A DNA stretch of 64,000 nucleotides from Norana najaformis (taxonomy: Eukaryota > Annelida > Clitellata > Crassiclitellata > Hormogastridae): assembly GCA_964023275.1 (NCBI GenBank), contig OZ029913.1, positions 56,914,858 through 56,978,857 of the forward strand, given 5' to 3'. Below are positions 46,001 to 56,506 of this stretch, in pieces. Made by a program: the position numbers and the translations under genes. The notes under the pieces were generated by a model. It ran no database searches. It was not told the origin of the DNA and saw nothing but the letters and a program-made list of their open reading frames with translations. Position 1 is the first letter of the stretch, and the number at the start of each line of letters is the position of its first letter.

Positions 46001-49000
46001 TGTTACAACTCAACCCCATTATAATACTGTGCTTAAACATGGTTCTACAAGGTCAGGGTTATAACTTCATAAGAAAGTTTCAGTATTTCTATGAAAAATA
46101 CAGAAGCGTTAGTTATCCTAGGATGTGTTTTACTAATACTAGTTTGTTACTATTACTGTTATTTAATTTATCACTAGCAGAACCAGCACCAATACAGTTT
46201 TACATCAGCTGGTCAGCACAGGAAAGACCAAGTCCACATCAATCAATCTTGCAAGAATCAAATCGGCAACCCTTGCAAGGACACCAATAATCCAAGCACC
46301 AGTGAAAAGAAGTCAGTAAATAAAAGGTCTGTTAAGGTTACAAGAAATGGAGGAAAGAACTCACAAAACTTGACTGGAGAAGTTCAAAGCACACTGAAGA
46401 AGAACAAAGTACTGCTAAACCATGATACTTATTCTGGTTCCAAGATAGCTCTCAGATTCTTATTTAAAGAAAATGCACCTAAAAACACTACAAAGGACCA
46501 GCCACCTACTGCTGAAATCTATTCTGGATCAAACCTTTCCTCAAGATTTTTGTTTGGGGAACATACTCCAGACAAATCTAGAAAACAGAAGCCATCTGGA
46601 AATATCAACTGCTACTCTGGGTCAAACCTTTCCCTCAGACGTCTGTTTGATGATCGGTTTTATGAAAAAACAGCAAAAAATCAAGCATCATCTGGTAATA
46701 CTTACTCTGGTTCAAACCTTGCACTATCTTATTTGTTCAGTGAAGAAAACAACGATGCAACCACAAACTTCAAATCTACAGATGAAAGCAGCAGTTGTGC
46801 AAGATGTTCCTGCCAATGCAAAGCACAAATGCTAAAAGAAGAGGGAAAACAAAGTGTGCTAAGCAACACATCTAGCTGCAAGACTGGTACAGAAAGAATG
46901 AAGATGCAGAGAGATGATGCAGAAGAAGGTTTAAAAAGGAAAGCTGAAAAATCTGTTCAGATTAACAGTAAAAAATTATGTGTGTACTTTCGAAATGACA
47001 AAGAGGAGGAGGAAGAACTACACCTTAACGATGCAACAACAAAATCTAATCCTACTAGTAGAGATTACTTAGTAGAAATCAAAGATAATCACCTTGTAAA
47101 AGTAACAGAACGAGACAACAGTTCCAGTGTCAAACAAGACACAAAAAGTGCACCAGTCTTTGTCACAATGCCGATGACAGCTGGCATAGAAGTTACCAAA
47201 GAAACAAATGCTACTGCCACCACCTGTTGCTCCATTGCCAGACCAACACCTGAACCAAGAAAGAAATCTAACAGATCACCTGGCAGCAACATGACCCAGT
47301 CTACTACGAAAGACACAGTCGTGAAAAACGAAGCCAAGAAAGATGAAATGATACAGGTAGATGGTTTACTGTACAGTGGGGGTGTGAACTGGCTTTCAAG
47401 TGAGCTACCCACACTGGCAAAAACTACCCCAGCTATATCATCAATGAGCTGTCAGACAACCACGGAAGTCATTCCGCCAACTAAATCTCTTACCGTGTCG
47501 GTGGTAGCTGCAACTGATGGCAAGCAAGATAAGTCCAAAGACTCTGCCATTCTTACAACCCAAGCAGATATTTCAAGAGATGCAAAATCTGCCTCCAGCT
47601 TAGGAAAAACAGGAGTCAACAGCCGAGGAAATGAAACAAGTATTGCTTCAAATCCCACAATTACATCTATCAATTGCAGACCAGCCACAAATCAAAATTT
47701 AGTTATGGGGTCCGGAGCACAAGGCACCAACCCCAGACCAACAATGATGGGCACGATTCAAAGCATGGAAATGACTGACATTTCGTCAATGTCACAGCTG
47801 ACACTGATAAAAGACCTCAACATCATATCGATCTCTACTTCAACAGATGCTGCTTCTACCCAGGCACTGCACACCCTACAGAAAATCAGTCCAGATGCAA
47901 CTGTGACACCTGTTATAAAACCTGGTCCAGAAGAGAACAAGAAAAGAAAGAGATACTCTACCACTGGTTCTTCTGCACTTTGCAAATCGAACAACACCAG
48001 CGATCCTGCATCAGGCAAGCCAAATGAAAACAATAAGATCACGATGACTGCATGTCTCACACCTGGATCAGGGTTCTGCAACTTCATATGCACTGCCAAA
48101 CCACGCCTCCCAAAATCCCCAACAATGCCTTTAGTTCCAGACGACTCAGCTAGAAGCAGTGCACTAATCCAGCCAGTCAAACCACAGTCCCCACCTCTGA
48201 CAACTTCACTTGGTACAACGAGTGGTGCAATTCAGTCCACCAAAAGTGAGTCAAAGACTCTGCCTTTGATGTCAATTCGTTCAACAGGAACAGGGTCTAG
48301 TGCCTCTACTCAACTTAGCAAAGTGCTACCCCCTCCGTCTTGTCCCCTTTTGCCACCCAATCAAACGAGACTTCAAACTGCCTTTCAGCAAGACGCTTAT
48401 GATGAATATCCACCACTACCTTCAGCACTGCCTGATTTAGTAGCAATGAAACCAAGCATGGGTCATGCTGATGCTAGTTATGCAGCAGTGATCAGACGAG
48501 ATAAAAAGCCTGTGAGCAGACCAGAGGCTACCATGTGTTCTCTAAAGAGTCTGGCAAGGCTAGCTAAGGATATTATTCTGAAATACTACAGATCAGAGGA
48601 AGAAATGAAAGAATCTTATCCAAAAGCAGCTATTCCAAAAGATATGTCTCCTTTAGTACAAAACCTTTATAACTCACAAAAGAAAATCCAAAATAAAGGA
48701 AGTCATGTCAATGAACTGGAATGCAAACAAGACACAGTGGACACCAGAAGACAGGGAAATGCTGAGGAGAAAACAGCAAACCCCTCTGCTACAACACATG
48801 ATTTCTTGAAAGCAGTCCAGCTATCAGGTGTCATCCAAGAACCACTGATGGAAGAGAATGACCACTCGTCATCAACTAAAGAAGACTCTTTGGCTATAAG
48901 TCAGACTCCAACAAACAAAGAAGACCCCAGCAAAAGTAATCTCACAGCAACTACACAACAGCAGAAGGTCTCTTTAAACACATGTGCTACAGCAGCAGTA

Positions 49001-49579
49001 CAGCAAGACCCATTAATAACAGATATAATTCCAACTAAAAGACAAGAACCCATTCAGACTGATGAGGCTCAAACCAACAAACAACACACAAATCACAAAA
49101 ACACAGTCAAAACAGATCACATGAACCCCACTCAGAAAGTTCAAGCACCTAGTAAAAGACAGCGATTCAAAAAGGCTGATCTAATCGTCAACATCAATGC
49201 TTTTTCAAGAAGACGTGAATCCATTAAGACAGCTCCAGCTCAAAGGGAAACAAGTGAGGAAGAAGCTGTCAAAACGGAGCTGAAGACAACAAGTAATGAC
49301 TCTACCATGAAAGATCAGGATCACACCACCACACAAAATCCAGTTCATACAGTTCCACCTCCAGAAAGACAGGACCTTCCAACGACTGATAAGTCATCTG
49401 CTATACAGAATTGCAACATAACCAATCAAACTTCATCCAAAATACAAGACACGAATCAGAAGAACAACATAAAGACAGATCCAAATACCACTACAGAACC
49501 AGAGCCACAAGACTACAGAAGTAGGTTTTCAAAGCACTTGGCCAATCTGCCGCAAGAGGACCCAAGCAGGCACACTTGA
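40027..49579 (+). CDS. SKICH-domain coiled-coil protein, CALCOCO/TAX1BP1-like, with long repeat-bearing tail (~1484 aa)
   Basis: Coding exons: 40027-40057, 41688-42010, 43556-43807, 44669-44893, 45384-45608 and 46181-49579; all phases agree. The ATG at 40027 (ccaaATGggg) reads in frame across the first junction; 'aaaATGtcg' at 41704 is an alternative. Residues ~35-150 form a SKICH domain (GDWIGLFQV..YYQFLYM..VFGIR), as in autophagy adaptors such as NDP52 and TAX1BP1. A coiled coil (KEIEALQNEVNRLKQRELS) is in exon 5. The 1132-residue last exon is Ser/Thr/Lys-rich and probably disordered. It holds four YSGS[NK][LI] repeats from residue ~436 at 30-31 residue spacing, DEYPPL near 1093, and a basic cluster (PSKRQRFKKADLIV) late on. 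Zinc fingers of human TAX1BP1 were not seen. Adaptor function is inferred. The tail is far longer than in vertebrate relatives. Confidence 0.85.
40985..41435. repeat. three degenerate ~140-bp tandem repeats in the SKICH gene's first intron
   Basis: The units each contain 'gttctggaagatgggaata'-like, 'cttgaggtcctgt'-like and 'gattcagtaac'-like phrases, near 41068, 41202 and 41350. Similarity is moderate, so the array is old. Confidence 0.7.
42165..42455 (+). mobile_element. LINE 3' end in the SKICH gene intron
   Basis: Opens with remnants of the LINE frame ('ccaccagaattatggcaac', matching PPELRQL at 39290). It continues with 'gattttattttgactatg' and ends 'aaatcttcagattgcg'. Interrupts intron 2. 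Confidence 0.7.
43035..43140. repeat. ~60-bp tandem duplication
   Basis: 'tcatcattgctcaac' followed by 'caaactcgcaaatactgc' occurs at about 43040 and about 43099. Confidence 0.8.
46430..46744 (+). repeat. coding tandem repeat: four YSGSNL units
   Basis: Units begin at 46430, 46520, 46613 and 46703 (spacing 90, 93, 90). Each encodes Y-S-G-S-[NK]-[LI]-[AS]-[LS]-x-x-L-F (for example YSGSNLSSRFLFGE and YSGSNLSLRRLFDD). The ~18 residues between cores are polar and Lys/Gln-rich and vary freely. A weaker relative (YSGGVNWLSSEL) occurs near 47370. Conservation of the core against drifting linkers suggests selection on a short motif. Confidence 0.9.
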
Positions 49580-49656
49580 CAAGATGGAATCTAACATCAG
49601 AGGAGTAAAGGATAAACGCAACTGAATACTGAAAACACAGCAATATAAGAAAACAC

Positions 49657-49944
49657 AATAAAAGAACTAAGTTTCATGTTCTACACATAGCCATTAGCAA
49701 CAAGGTAACAAAAGGCACATGCACAGCTAACATGCAAAACAGGTATTAGCTCCATTCTACCAAGTTCATAAAATAACATTTCCTTACAGTTCACAAAGCA
49801 CAGAACATGCTAAACCCACATTTACAACCATTTAGCAGGATATAAGGAAATATTCTATAATGCAACAGTATTATTTTGACAAACAAGGGTTGTGCACTAC
49901 CAGTACATGACATATGGCTATGTTACAGGCTAGTAATCAATAAA
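49657..49944 (+). terminator. polyadenylation signals of the SKICH gene
   Basis: Two AATAAA hexamers lie 78 and 360 bases past the stop, at 49657 and 49939. The second is followed by a T-rich stretch ('ggttttatttttag'), which fits a cleavage region. Either could be used. Confidence 0.4.
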
Positions 49945-51090
49945 GAACTTCAACATTGATTTCCTTGGTTTTATTTTTAGCCAAAATAAGAGCTTCCTTA
50001 AAGCAAGAGATACAGATACAACACCACATTCCTGTTATGCTACTGACATCTACTGGTACAGTGATCTATTTGACCTGTGAAGAACAATACATAATGCATT
50101 GTGAAAAGCCAAATTATTAAACAGCTGTGTATGAAACTGGCTCTTAATATATGCCACTTAAAACATGTAGACTATCGGTAGATAAAACACAAACCAAAAG
50201 CTCTATGCTGATATGACACAACTTGTATGAAATTTTAAAAAATATCTTAAACCTCGATAGTACTGAACAAATAACACACAAATGCAATTAATGTCCTTCA
50301 AGATATGCTCAAGTCAACTAGTTGCAGTTCTTCTAAAGAAAATATTTAAATAAGACAAATTTTACAGTGTGATCTTGTTGCTAACTTGCTGTTCATTTTG
50401 CACATTCCAATTCTAATCCTAAGCTCACATAAAAAAATTAGATTGCATAATAACAATGGATATCAATCAGTTGCAGAGTTTGGAACAAGTGTAACTGCTC
50501 AAACCCTGTCAAAACTAGGTAGCTTTAACATACCAGCCACATACGTTATAAGTATGAATTTTTCAAATAAATTTAAGGCACTTCAAATTTGTAGTCTGTT
50601 AAAGGTACAGGTAACACAGTTGTTAACACTGATATGCAGACCTTGGAAGTGAAGGATATAGGCTGAAGTGCAAACATGACTCCAGCATTCCAACAATGGA
50701 ACATTTTTAACACCCTCCCATAATCATGCATTGGTACTCGTACAAACCCTGGATGGATGGCAGGCCAAGTTGGCCCATATAGCCTGGTATTGCATGAATG
50801 GTTTGCCAATCCAAATACTAACCATGATCGATCAACATTGCCTAACTTCACTTGTGTCATATACACCATACCAAGCCACTTGTATCATATACACCATACC
50901 AAGCCACCACCTATCACTAACGTTAAACTTTTTTAAGAAAAATGATTTCTATTCATTGCCTTTGCTAAGACTGAAGTGTTCTGCATTAGCTTCATATTAC
51001 TGTAACTTTTAAATATCAACGTTAACAAGGCATGTTTGGTACAGTGAAGCAGTATCAAACGGTCGAACCAGTTTACACCAACACACATTG
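49945..51090. other. intergenic between convergent genes
   Basis: Separates the 3' ends of the SKICH gene (plus) and RABEPK (minus). Holds a 30-bp tandem duplication ('catatacaccataccaagcc') at about 50855-50908. No gene seen. Confidence 0.5.
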
Positions 51091-51094
51091 CACA

Positions 51095-51235
51095 TAATCG
51101 CAATTGTAAACTTGAAATTTCTAAAGCGCTACTTAAAAGCTATGCACAGGGCACCAGATTATTCATGAGTGCTGTGTTGGGTCAGTGGGGTTGCCAAAAG
51201 ATGCCATGTCAAGAACCAAGTCCGGCTGCCTGAAG
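51095..51235 (-). mobile_element. LINE 3'-tail fragment, subfamily B
   Basis: Reversed subfamily-B tail: 'taatcgcaattgtaaacttg', 'ggttgccaaaagatgcc', 'atgtcaagaaccaagtccgg'. Confidence 0.6.
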
Positions 51236-51742
51236 ATCAGACAGACAATGGCACAAATACAGTTGATACACAAGCTAATAAGCTAAGTTAACAAGCTGAG
51301 TTGATACTTAGAAGTGATCAAATTAAGGTCTGCATCTTTGCTGTAACACACCTAAAATGCAGCTGATAAAGCTGTATAAGACTAGTTTCCATTATAATTG
51401 CAATCTTACACAGTGCATCATTTGAAATTTCAGTTAAACTGTGTTTGTATGCTACAATTAAACCATAAAAAGTCATGGGTCTAGGGAGTACCACAAGTCA
51501 AGACATTCATAACAGTATTATCTTATAAAACAGAATAAAATCCATTTCTTTAATTGAAATCTCATGCATGCCTATCATTACTAGTAAAAGTTGAGTAAAT
51601 TCTGTCTACAGTCAGATATCTTCACAACCATGACAAATGATCAACCTCTGTCAGTTCCTGTTTCACATGTGCTACCCCCTGGAGCATTCTTCACACCAGC
51701 TCAGGGAGTGGCTCTGGTCATGTAACCACTAGAAATCAAAGT

Positions 51743-54518
51743 TCATGATAATGTCCTGAGCAGAATAACAAATGTGTCTTCAAATATCTCGCCCTCTGTG
51801 TCCGTGCCACCGTGGATCAGGCCCATTTGTATCGTCTTGTAAGTTGCACAGGAGGCACTGGCACAGCCACCTGTTTCTTCCAGTCTACATTTCGCTATGC
51901 ATTCATTCAATCCTTGACCCTCAAATTCTGCAGCATTGCCCTCTGGTAAGGTTTCACAGGCACCTGAAGCTGAAAAGAATTTAAGCAGAAAATGTTTTAT
52001 TATTTTCAAAAAAGGTTTACACATGGTAAAATACTGACATGAGATGACAAGAGATCACCTTGGCTTGATCTCTGGATTTGACCTAGCACTGAAACAGACC
52101 TAATAACTGGCTACTGCAGATCTGACTAATTACCAGACATAAAGTTGTAGTGTGGTACTGAGAAATTTACATATACATAAGCATTTACTGCAAATAGCTT
52201 ACAATTCAGACACATATTTCTACTAGCTATAGCAAAAGAATTACATAACTGAAACAATCCATTCATGACTAGCATGAGTATTCTTACTCTTTCTGCTAAC
52301 CTGTGGTGGCAAGTGTTGCCACATGCTGATAAATATTGGCATAAAATTCACAATGTTTCAGATCATGAACTTTTTCCAAACTGACCATAACCATAGCTAG
52401 CCTGCCTCTCCTCTTGGACCTGTTCATACTGGTTTGATGTATCTAGACACTGATGTATCTAGGTTTGATGTATCTAGACACTATGTCCAGAGAGCTGATA
52501 TAAGAATTGGTCATCAATTGATTGATGACTTGTACTGTACTGAGTTTACTGTCTTTTTGTTACTGCGTGATACTTAAATAGTCTATTATATTTCTATTAT
52601 AATTAAGATCAGTCTGGCATAGATCAGCCAAGGCTAGTATGAAACTGTCCTAAGTAACCAACAGTACAAATGTCCAATGAGCAGAAAAAAAAACAAATGC
52701 AAAACTGCATTATTCAAACCTGATTCTCTGGGCTTCAAATCTGGAGAAAGTTCTGGTGTAAGATCCTCATTTCCACTTTCCGTAGGTATGACATTGTCTC
52801 CAGTTCCATTCTGTTCCTTAATGTCTAGCTTGTTTTCACCAGCAACTGCTTCCTTAGTCACTGCTTCTGATAATGGAATCTTGAGATTGAAAACACAGGT
52901 GGCAAAGTCCAGCCTGTTGCCAGGAGGGGAACCTTCAGTCTTCAATTCAGTCCACTTCATTGTTACTGCAGCAAACCAGATCAACAAAGCAAATGTCATC
53001 TTCACTAGCCATTTTCTGATGTGTCACTATAAAAATGTAGCATAACGAATTGTCCTTTTAAAGGAATTTAACAGATATTAAGCAAAAGGAACTAAAATGC
53101 ACTTTTATTTCATTGGTGTTGAGGAATATAGATAAGCTTTCTATACTCTGATGATATGATCTGCTAACATAAGTGTTTTTTTCAAAATTAAAAAAAATTG
53201 CAATTATCTTTAGCACACAATTTATTAGATAAACTTTTCAGTGAAGGCACATACACAAAACAGAATATATTCAAGCACAAAATCTGCTTCATATTCCACA
53301 TGCTGCTTTTTTAAAGTGCTCAGTAGTGTCTCAGACTGTATTAATTAGCACCACTGCAGCATAGGAATTACAGATCAGTTACTAACATAAGGTAGTGAGA
53401 AATCAGATAAAACATGAATGCCGTTACACACTTGCCAGTAATTACCACTGTTTTCAGGATGAAGTGACTGAACTACTAACAGAAGAGCCATTCAAACAAT
53501 GATTCATTTCGACAGCAATCCAACTACTACACAACCTTTCTCTGCAGCATTTAAGGCTTGACAGTGAACACGACATAAGCAAGATTTGAATCCTGACTAC
53601 AGTAGTGAATATCAGCTCAAAGTGCTGAAATTTATTTAAGTACTAAGTCATTAAACGAAGCCTCTATTTTAAATCAGAGTATGAAGCACTTGCGTTCTCA
53701 CTTGTGTCAAGTTTGTAAAAGTCGTCCAGTGCACCATCACGATTCATTCCACCAAAAATGTAAATATCAGATCCACTAACAAAGCCACTGTGGCCGGTTC
53801 TTGGAGGAGGCTGACCTTTCTTCTGCTTAACAGCAGTCCATGAACAATTTCCAAGATCTAGAATGTGAAGGTCGCTGTAGAATGTTGTTCCTGACATTCC
53901 ACCATGGACAAAAACCTTGTCTCCAACTGCAACCATCAGATGTCCAAGTCTTGGCTTTGGCGGCGTACCACTCATACGAATCGTACTCCAGGTGTTCGTC
54001 GAAGCATCAAAGCTGTATACCTGCCGATCTCCCACTGGATCAGTTCCCTTGTCTCCCCCACTGTAGACAATGAGGCGGTCCCCAATATAAGGTCCGTTGT
54101 GAAATATCCGCGGTGAAGGCAGGTTACCAGTACAAGCAACAGAACTCCAAGTATTTGAGACAGTATCAAACACCTGAATATCATTCATATTACCATATTG
54201 GTCAGCTCCACCAAAAATGTAAATTTTGTCTGGTTGGCAGGAAGGTAAAAATGCTGAATGCTCATACCGAGCTTTCAGACCAGTACATTCAATTGTATCC
54301 CAAACATGAGTATCAAGATCTAGGACATACACTTCAGCAAACGTACCATTTGGATTGGCACCACCTATAAAATATAATTTACCATTTGACTGTGGCTTTG
54401 GAACATGGGTGCAAGTGTGGCCAATGCGCATAGTGGGACAATCCCCTACAGCTGATAAGACATACCACAGATTTGAACTAGGTTCGATCCCTCTCTCCAG
54501 TATCGGATGAAACTCCAT
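51743..54518 (-). CDS. RABEPK: Rab9 effector protein with kelch motifs (RABEPK)
   Basis: In vertebrates RABEPK (p40) binds Rab9-GTP and helps endosome-to-Golgi transport of mannose-6-phosphate receptors. Coding exons on the minus strand: 54518-53702, 52965-52720 and 51969-51743, all in phase; 429 residues from the ATG at 54518 (human 372). Kelch repeats with the GG doublet are visible: FIGGANPNG, IFGGADQYG, YSGGDKG, HGGMSG, IFGGMNRDGALDDFY, then IHGGTDTEGEIFED in the last exon. The sixth repeat is split by about 85 extra residues, first acidic and polar (NGTGDNVIPTESGNED) and then Cys-rich (CETLPEG..CIAKC..CASASC); vertebrate RABEPK also has a spacer here but not this Cys cluster. The gene is convergent with the SKICH gene and head to head with the palmitoyltransferase. 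A possible extra upstream exon is listed separately. Confidence 0.93.
52436..52490. repeat. short tandem duplication in a RABEPK intron
   Basis: 'ttgatgtatctagacac' occurs at about 52434 and about 52465, with a third partial unit between them. Confidence 0.75.
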
Positions 54519-54546
54519 CGCCAGCACAGCTAATCCCCTTGCAAAT

Positions 54547-54848
54547 TCTATTGGGGTTTGTTGATTGTCAAACAGAAATGTAATCAGTGTCTATAATCAC
54601 AAAACGACACACAGCGACGACTGTATCTGCTTTTCACTTGTCTTCGTCTCGTTGTTTCCGGATTTTGTTACAAGAACAGCGGGACCAGCAGAAAATTTTG
54701 ATGATGACGCTGACGATGGCGGTGACTGTTGAAATCCTCGAAAAGGCAGCGTATCCTTTGACTTTTTCTGTTGCTGACGAAAGATGACTAAAGATGTGTC
54801 TTCATAACGGTGATGAATCCATTGCAATGTTTGGGCCTCGCTGCCCAT
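54547..54848 (-). CDS. possible extra 5' exon of RABEPK
   Basis: A minus-strand open frame from ATG at 54848 (acaaATGggc) runs about 70 codons and is Ser/Pro/Gln-rich. A donor at 54638|54637 ('acaa|gtgaaa') and an acceptor 'aatag' at 54549-54548 would remove a 90-bp intron and join it, in phase, to the open sequence just before the RABEPK ATG (FARGLAVLAMEF). The phase agreement is suggestive, but vertebrate RABEPK has no such extension, so 54518 is kept as the main start. Confidence 0.3.
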
Positions 54849-54849
54849 T

Positions 54850-55370
54850 TGTCAGCATTTAGCAACTACAATATGAAAACACTTTCAAAAATTACAAAGT
54901 ACATTTCCTACGAAATCTAAAAAATGACTGAAACTTCGGTTTCCAAGCACTTCTCCATTAACCACGGTTTCTAACGCCCAACTGATCAAGTCGCGCAAGT
55001 CGCCTAAACCAGAGCCATCTATACCGTGCTAGGCCAAGCCTTCAAAAGACGATCTCGTGTTTATCATAATATTATATTAATTCCTACATTAAGTGCATAT
55101 TATGTCCTTCTTTACGAAAGACAGTGCAGGTTTTTATTAACACGTGGCTGTGTTTTGCACTAATAATTTGTAACTGAATATAACTTATCTTTCTGCCTTT
55201 TTGGCCAAATCTTCGGAGATTTGTCATTCTAAAACAAAAATGTTAAACAAAAATGCTTCTGCAACAATCCAAATAAGACTTATAGGCATATCTTTAACAT
55301 TCGTATCAAGAAAGATAAGGTAATATTCATATTAATGACTGATGCACATCAATGATGTCTTATAAATTCT
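54850..55370. other. shared upstream region of RABEPK and ZDHHC
   Basis: Lies between the divergent RABEPK and palmitoyltransferase genes. Promoters for both could be here, but no element was recognised. Confidence 0.35.
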
Positions 55371-55374
55371 TAAC

Positions 55375-55548
55375 ACAATCCACGTAATCGTTCGATTGTT
55401 TGCCTGCTTCACCCTTGGAGTTTGAACTGGAACCGAATCTGATCCTACCCGCCTATCGATTTTGTTCTGACTGAGCGTCTGTAAATAAGTTGATTCCCGC
55501 GACTTATCTTTCGTTGGGCGCTGTACAAATCTCCAGTTTATGGTTATG
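55375..55548 (+). mobile_element. LINE 3'-tail fragment
   Basis: Contains 'ttggagtttgaactggaacc', 'cctatcgattttgttctgac', 'tctttcgttgggcgctgtac', and a frayed end 'tatggttatga'. Confidence 0.65.
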
Positions 55549-55624
55549 ATTTCAATGTCATGTACGATGAATGTAATAAAGGTGCACACTGCGGTGTAGA
55601 AAGCTTCGTGGTTTAATTTCTTTA

Positions 55625-55692
55625 TTACCTCGTAATCGCAATCGTAAACTCAAGTCAGATTCTGTTCCAGGTCAAGATTCAAAGGTCAGATT
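55625..55692 (-). mobile_element. LINE 3'-tail fragment, internally deleted
   Basis: 'tcgtaatcgcaatcgtaaac' is followed directly by 'gttccaggtcaagattcaaa', so the middle of the usual tail is missing. Confidence 0.6.
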
Positions 55693-55884
55693 AGGTTGCT
55701 ATCAATTATGAGATTGTAGAATTGTATTCAATATGTTTCTAGATGCAAACATTGCAAAGTCCTTAAGTCAGCAAAGTCAAGTTTAAAGTAAATAATAATG
55801 CTCGTTATTTGGTTTTCAGCGAGTTTTACAGAGAGTAAAGTTATTTCCTTTAGACATGCGCTTCGCGCCGTAAGTTCCATAATA

Positions 55885-56055
55885 ATCGTAATTGTAATCG
55901 TAAACTCGAGATTTCTATAGCGCGCAATAAAGGCCTAGTCACGGGACCCAGAGTAATCACAGGCGCTCAGTCAAAACAAATTCGATTGGCAGAAAGAGTC
56001 AGATTCGGTTCCAGGTCAAGGACCAGCGGTCAGGCAGGCAGACAGTGAATACCGA
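55885..56055 (-). mobile_element. LINE 3'-tail fragment
   Basis: 'taatcgtaattgtaatcgta', 'actcgagatttctatagcgc', 'cacaggcgctcagtcaaaac', 'ggttccaggtcaaggaccag'. Third copy within 700 bases. Confidence 0.7.
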
Positions 56056-56506
56056 ATGGCACTACCAAAGTAGCGAACAGACGTGGTTGAAAAGCAAACC
56101 CGTCATATATTCTGAGCTTGAACTTGTGTGTTTGTGGGGGGGGGGGGAGCAATGCTGGCGGCAAACAGCAGTCTTATATTCATTCACTTACTTCCCTAAT
56201 GTCTTGCTTGCGTGGCCCTTTTCACCTAAAAGTATGAAGCCATGTCGTAGTTTTGTAGCGAATTAAGGGACGTTTTGGAACTATTCAGACATTTATTCTA
56301 ATTTTCGCAAATCAGTTAAATTATTTATCTCAAAGCTCCTGTATTTTAGTTTAAGAATTTTTATTTTAATATCTACAAACTGGTTTAAAATCGTTGTAGA
56401 AGACAGAGACATTTTGTGCCAATTTTGTTGCGGCCATTACGGAAATGCGAAAGGATGGTGTTTTAGGATGAAATTTGCCTGATTTTTCGTTTCTTTGATG
56501 AGTAGA

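Noticed and set aside
47089-48180. Minus-strand open frames inside the SKICH gene's last exon
   Set aside because: Antisense shadows of the 1132-codon plus-strand frame.
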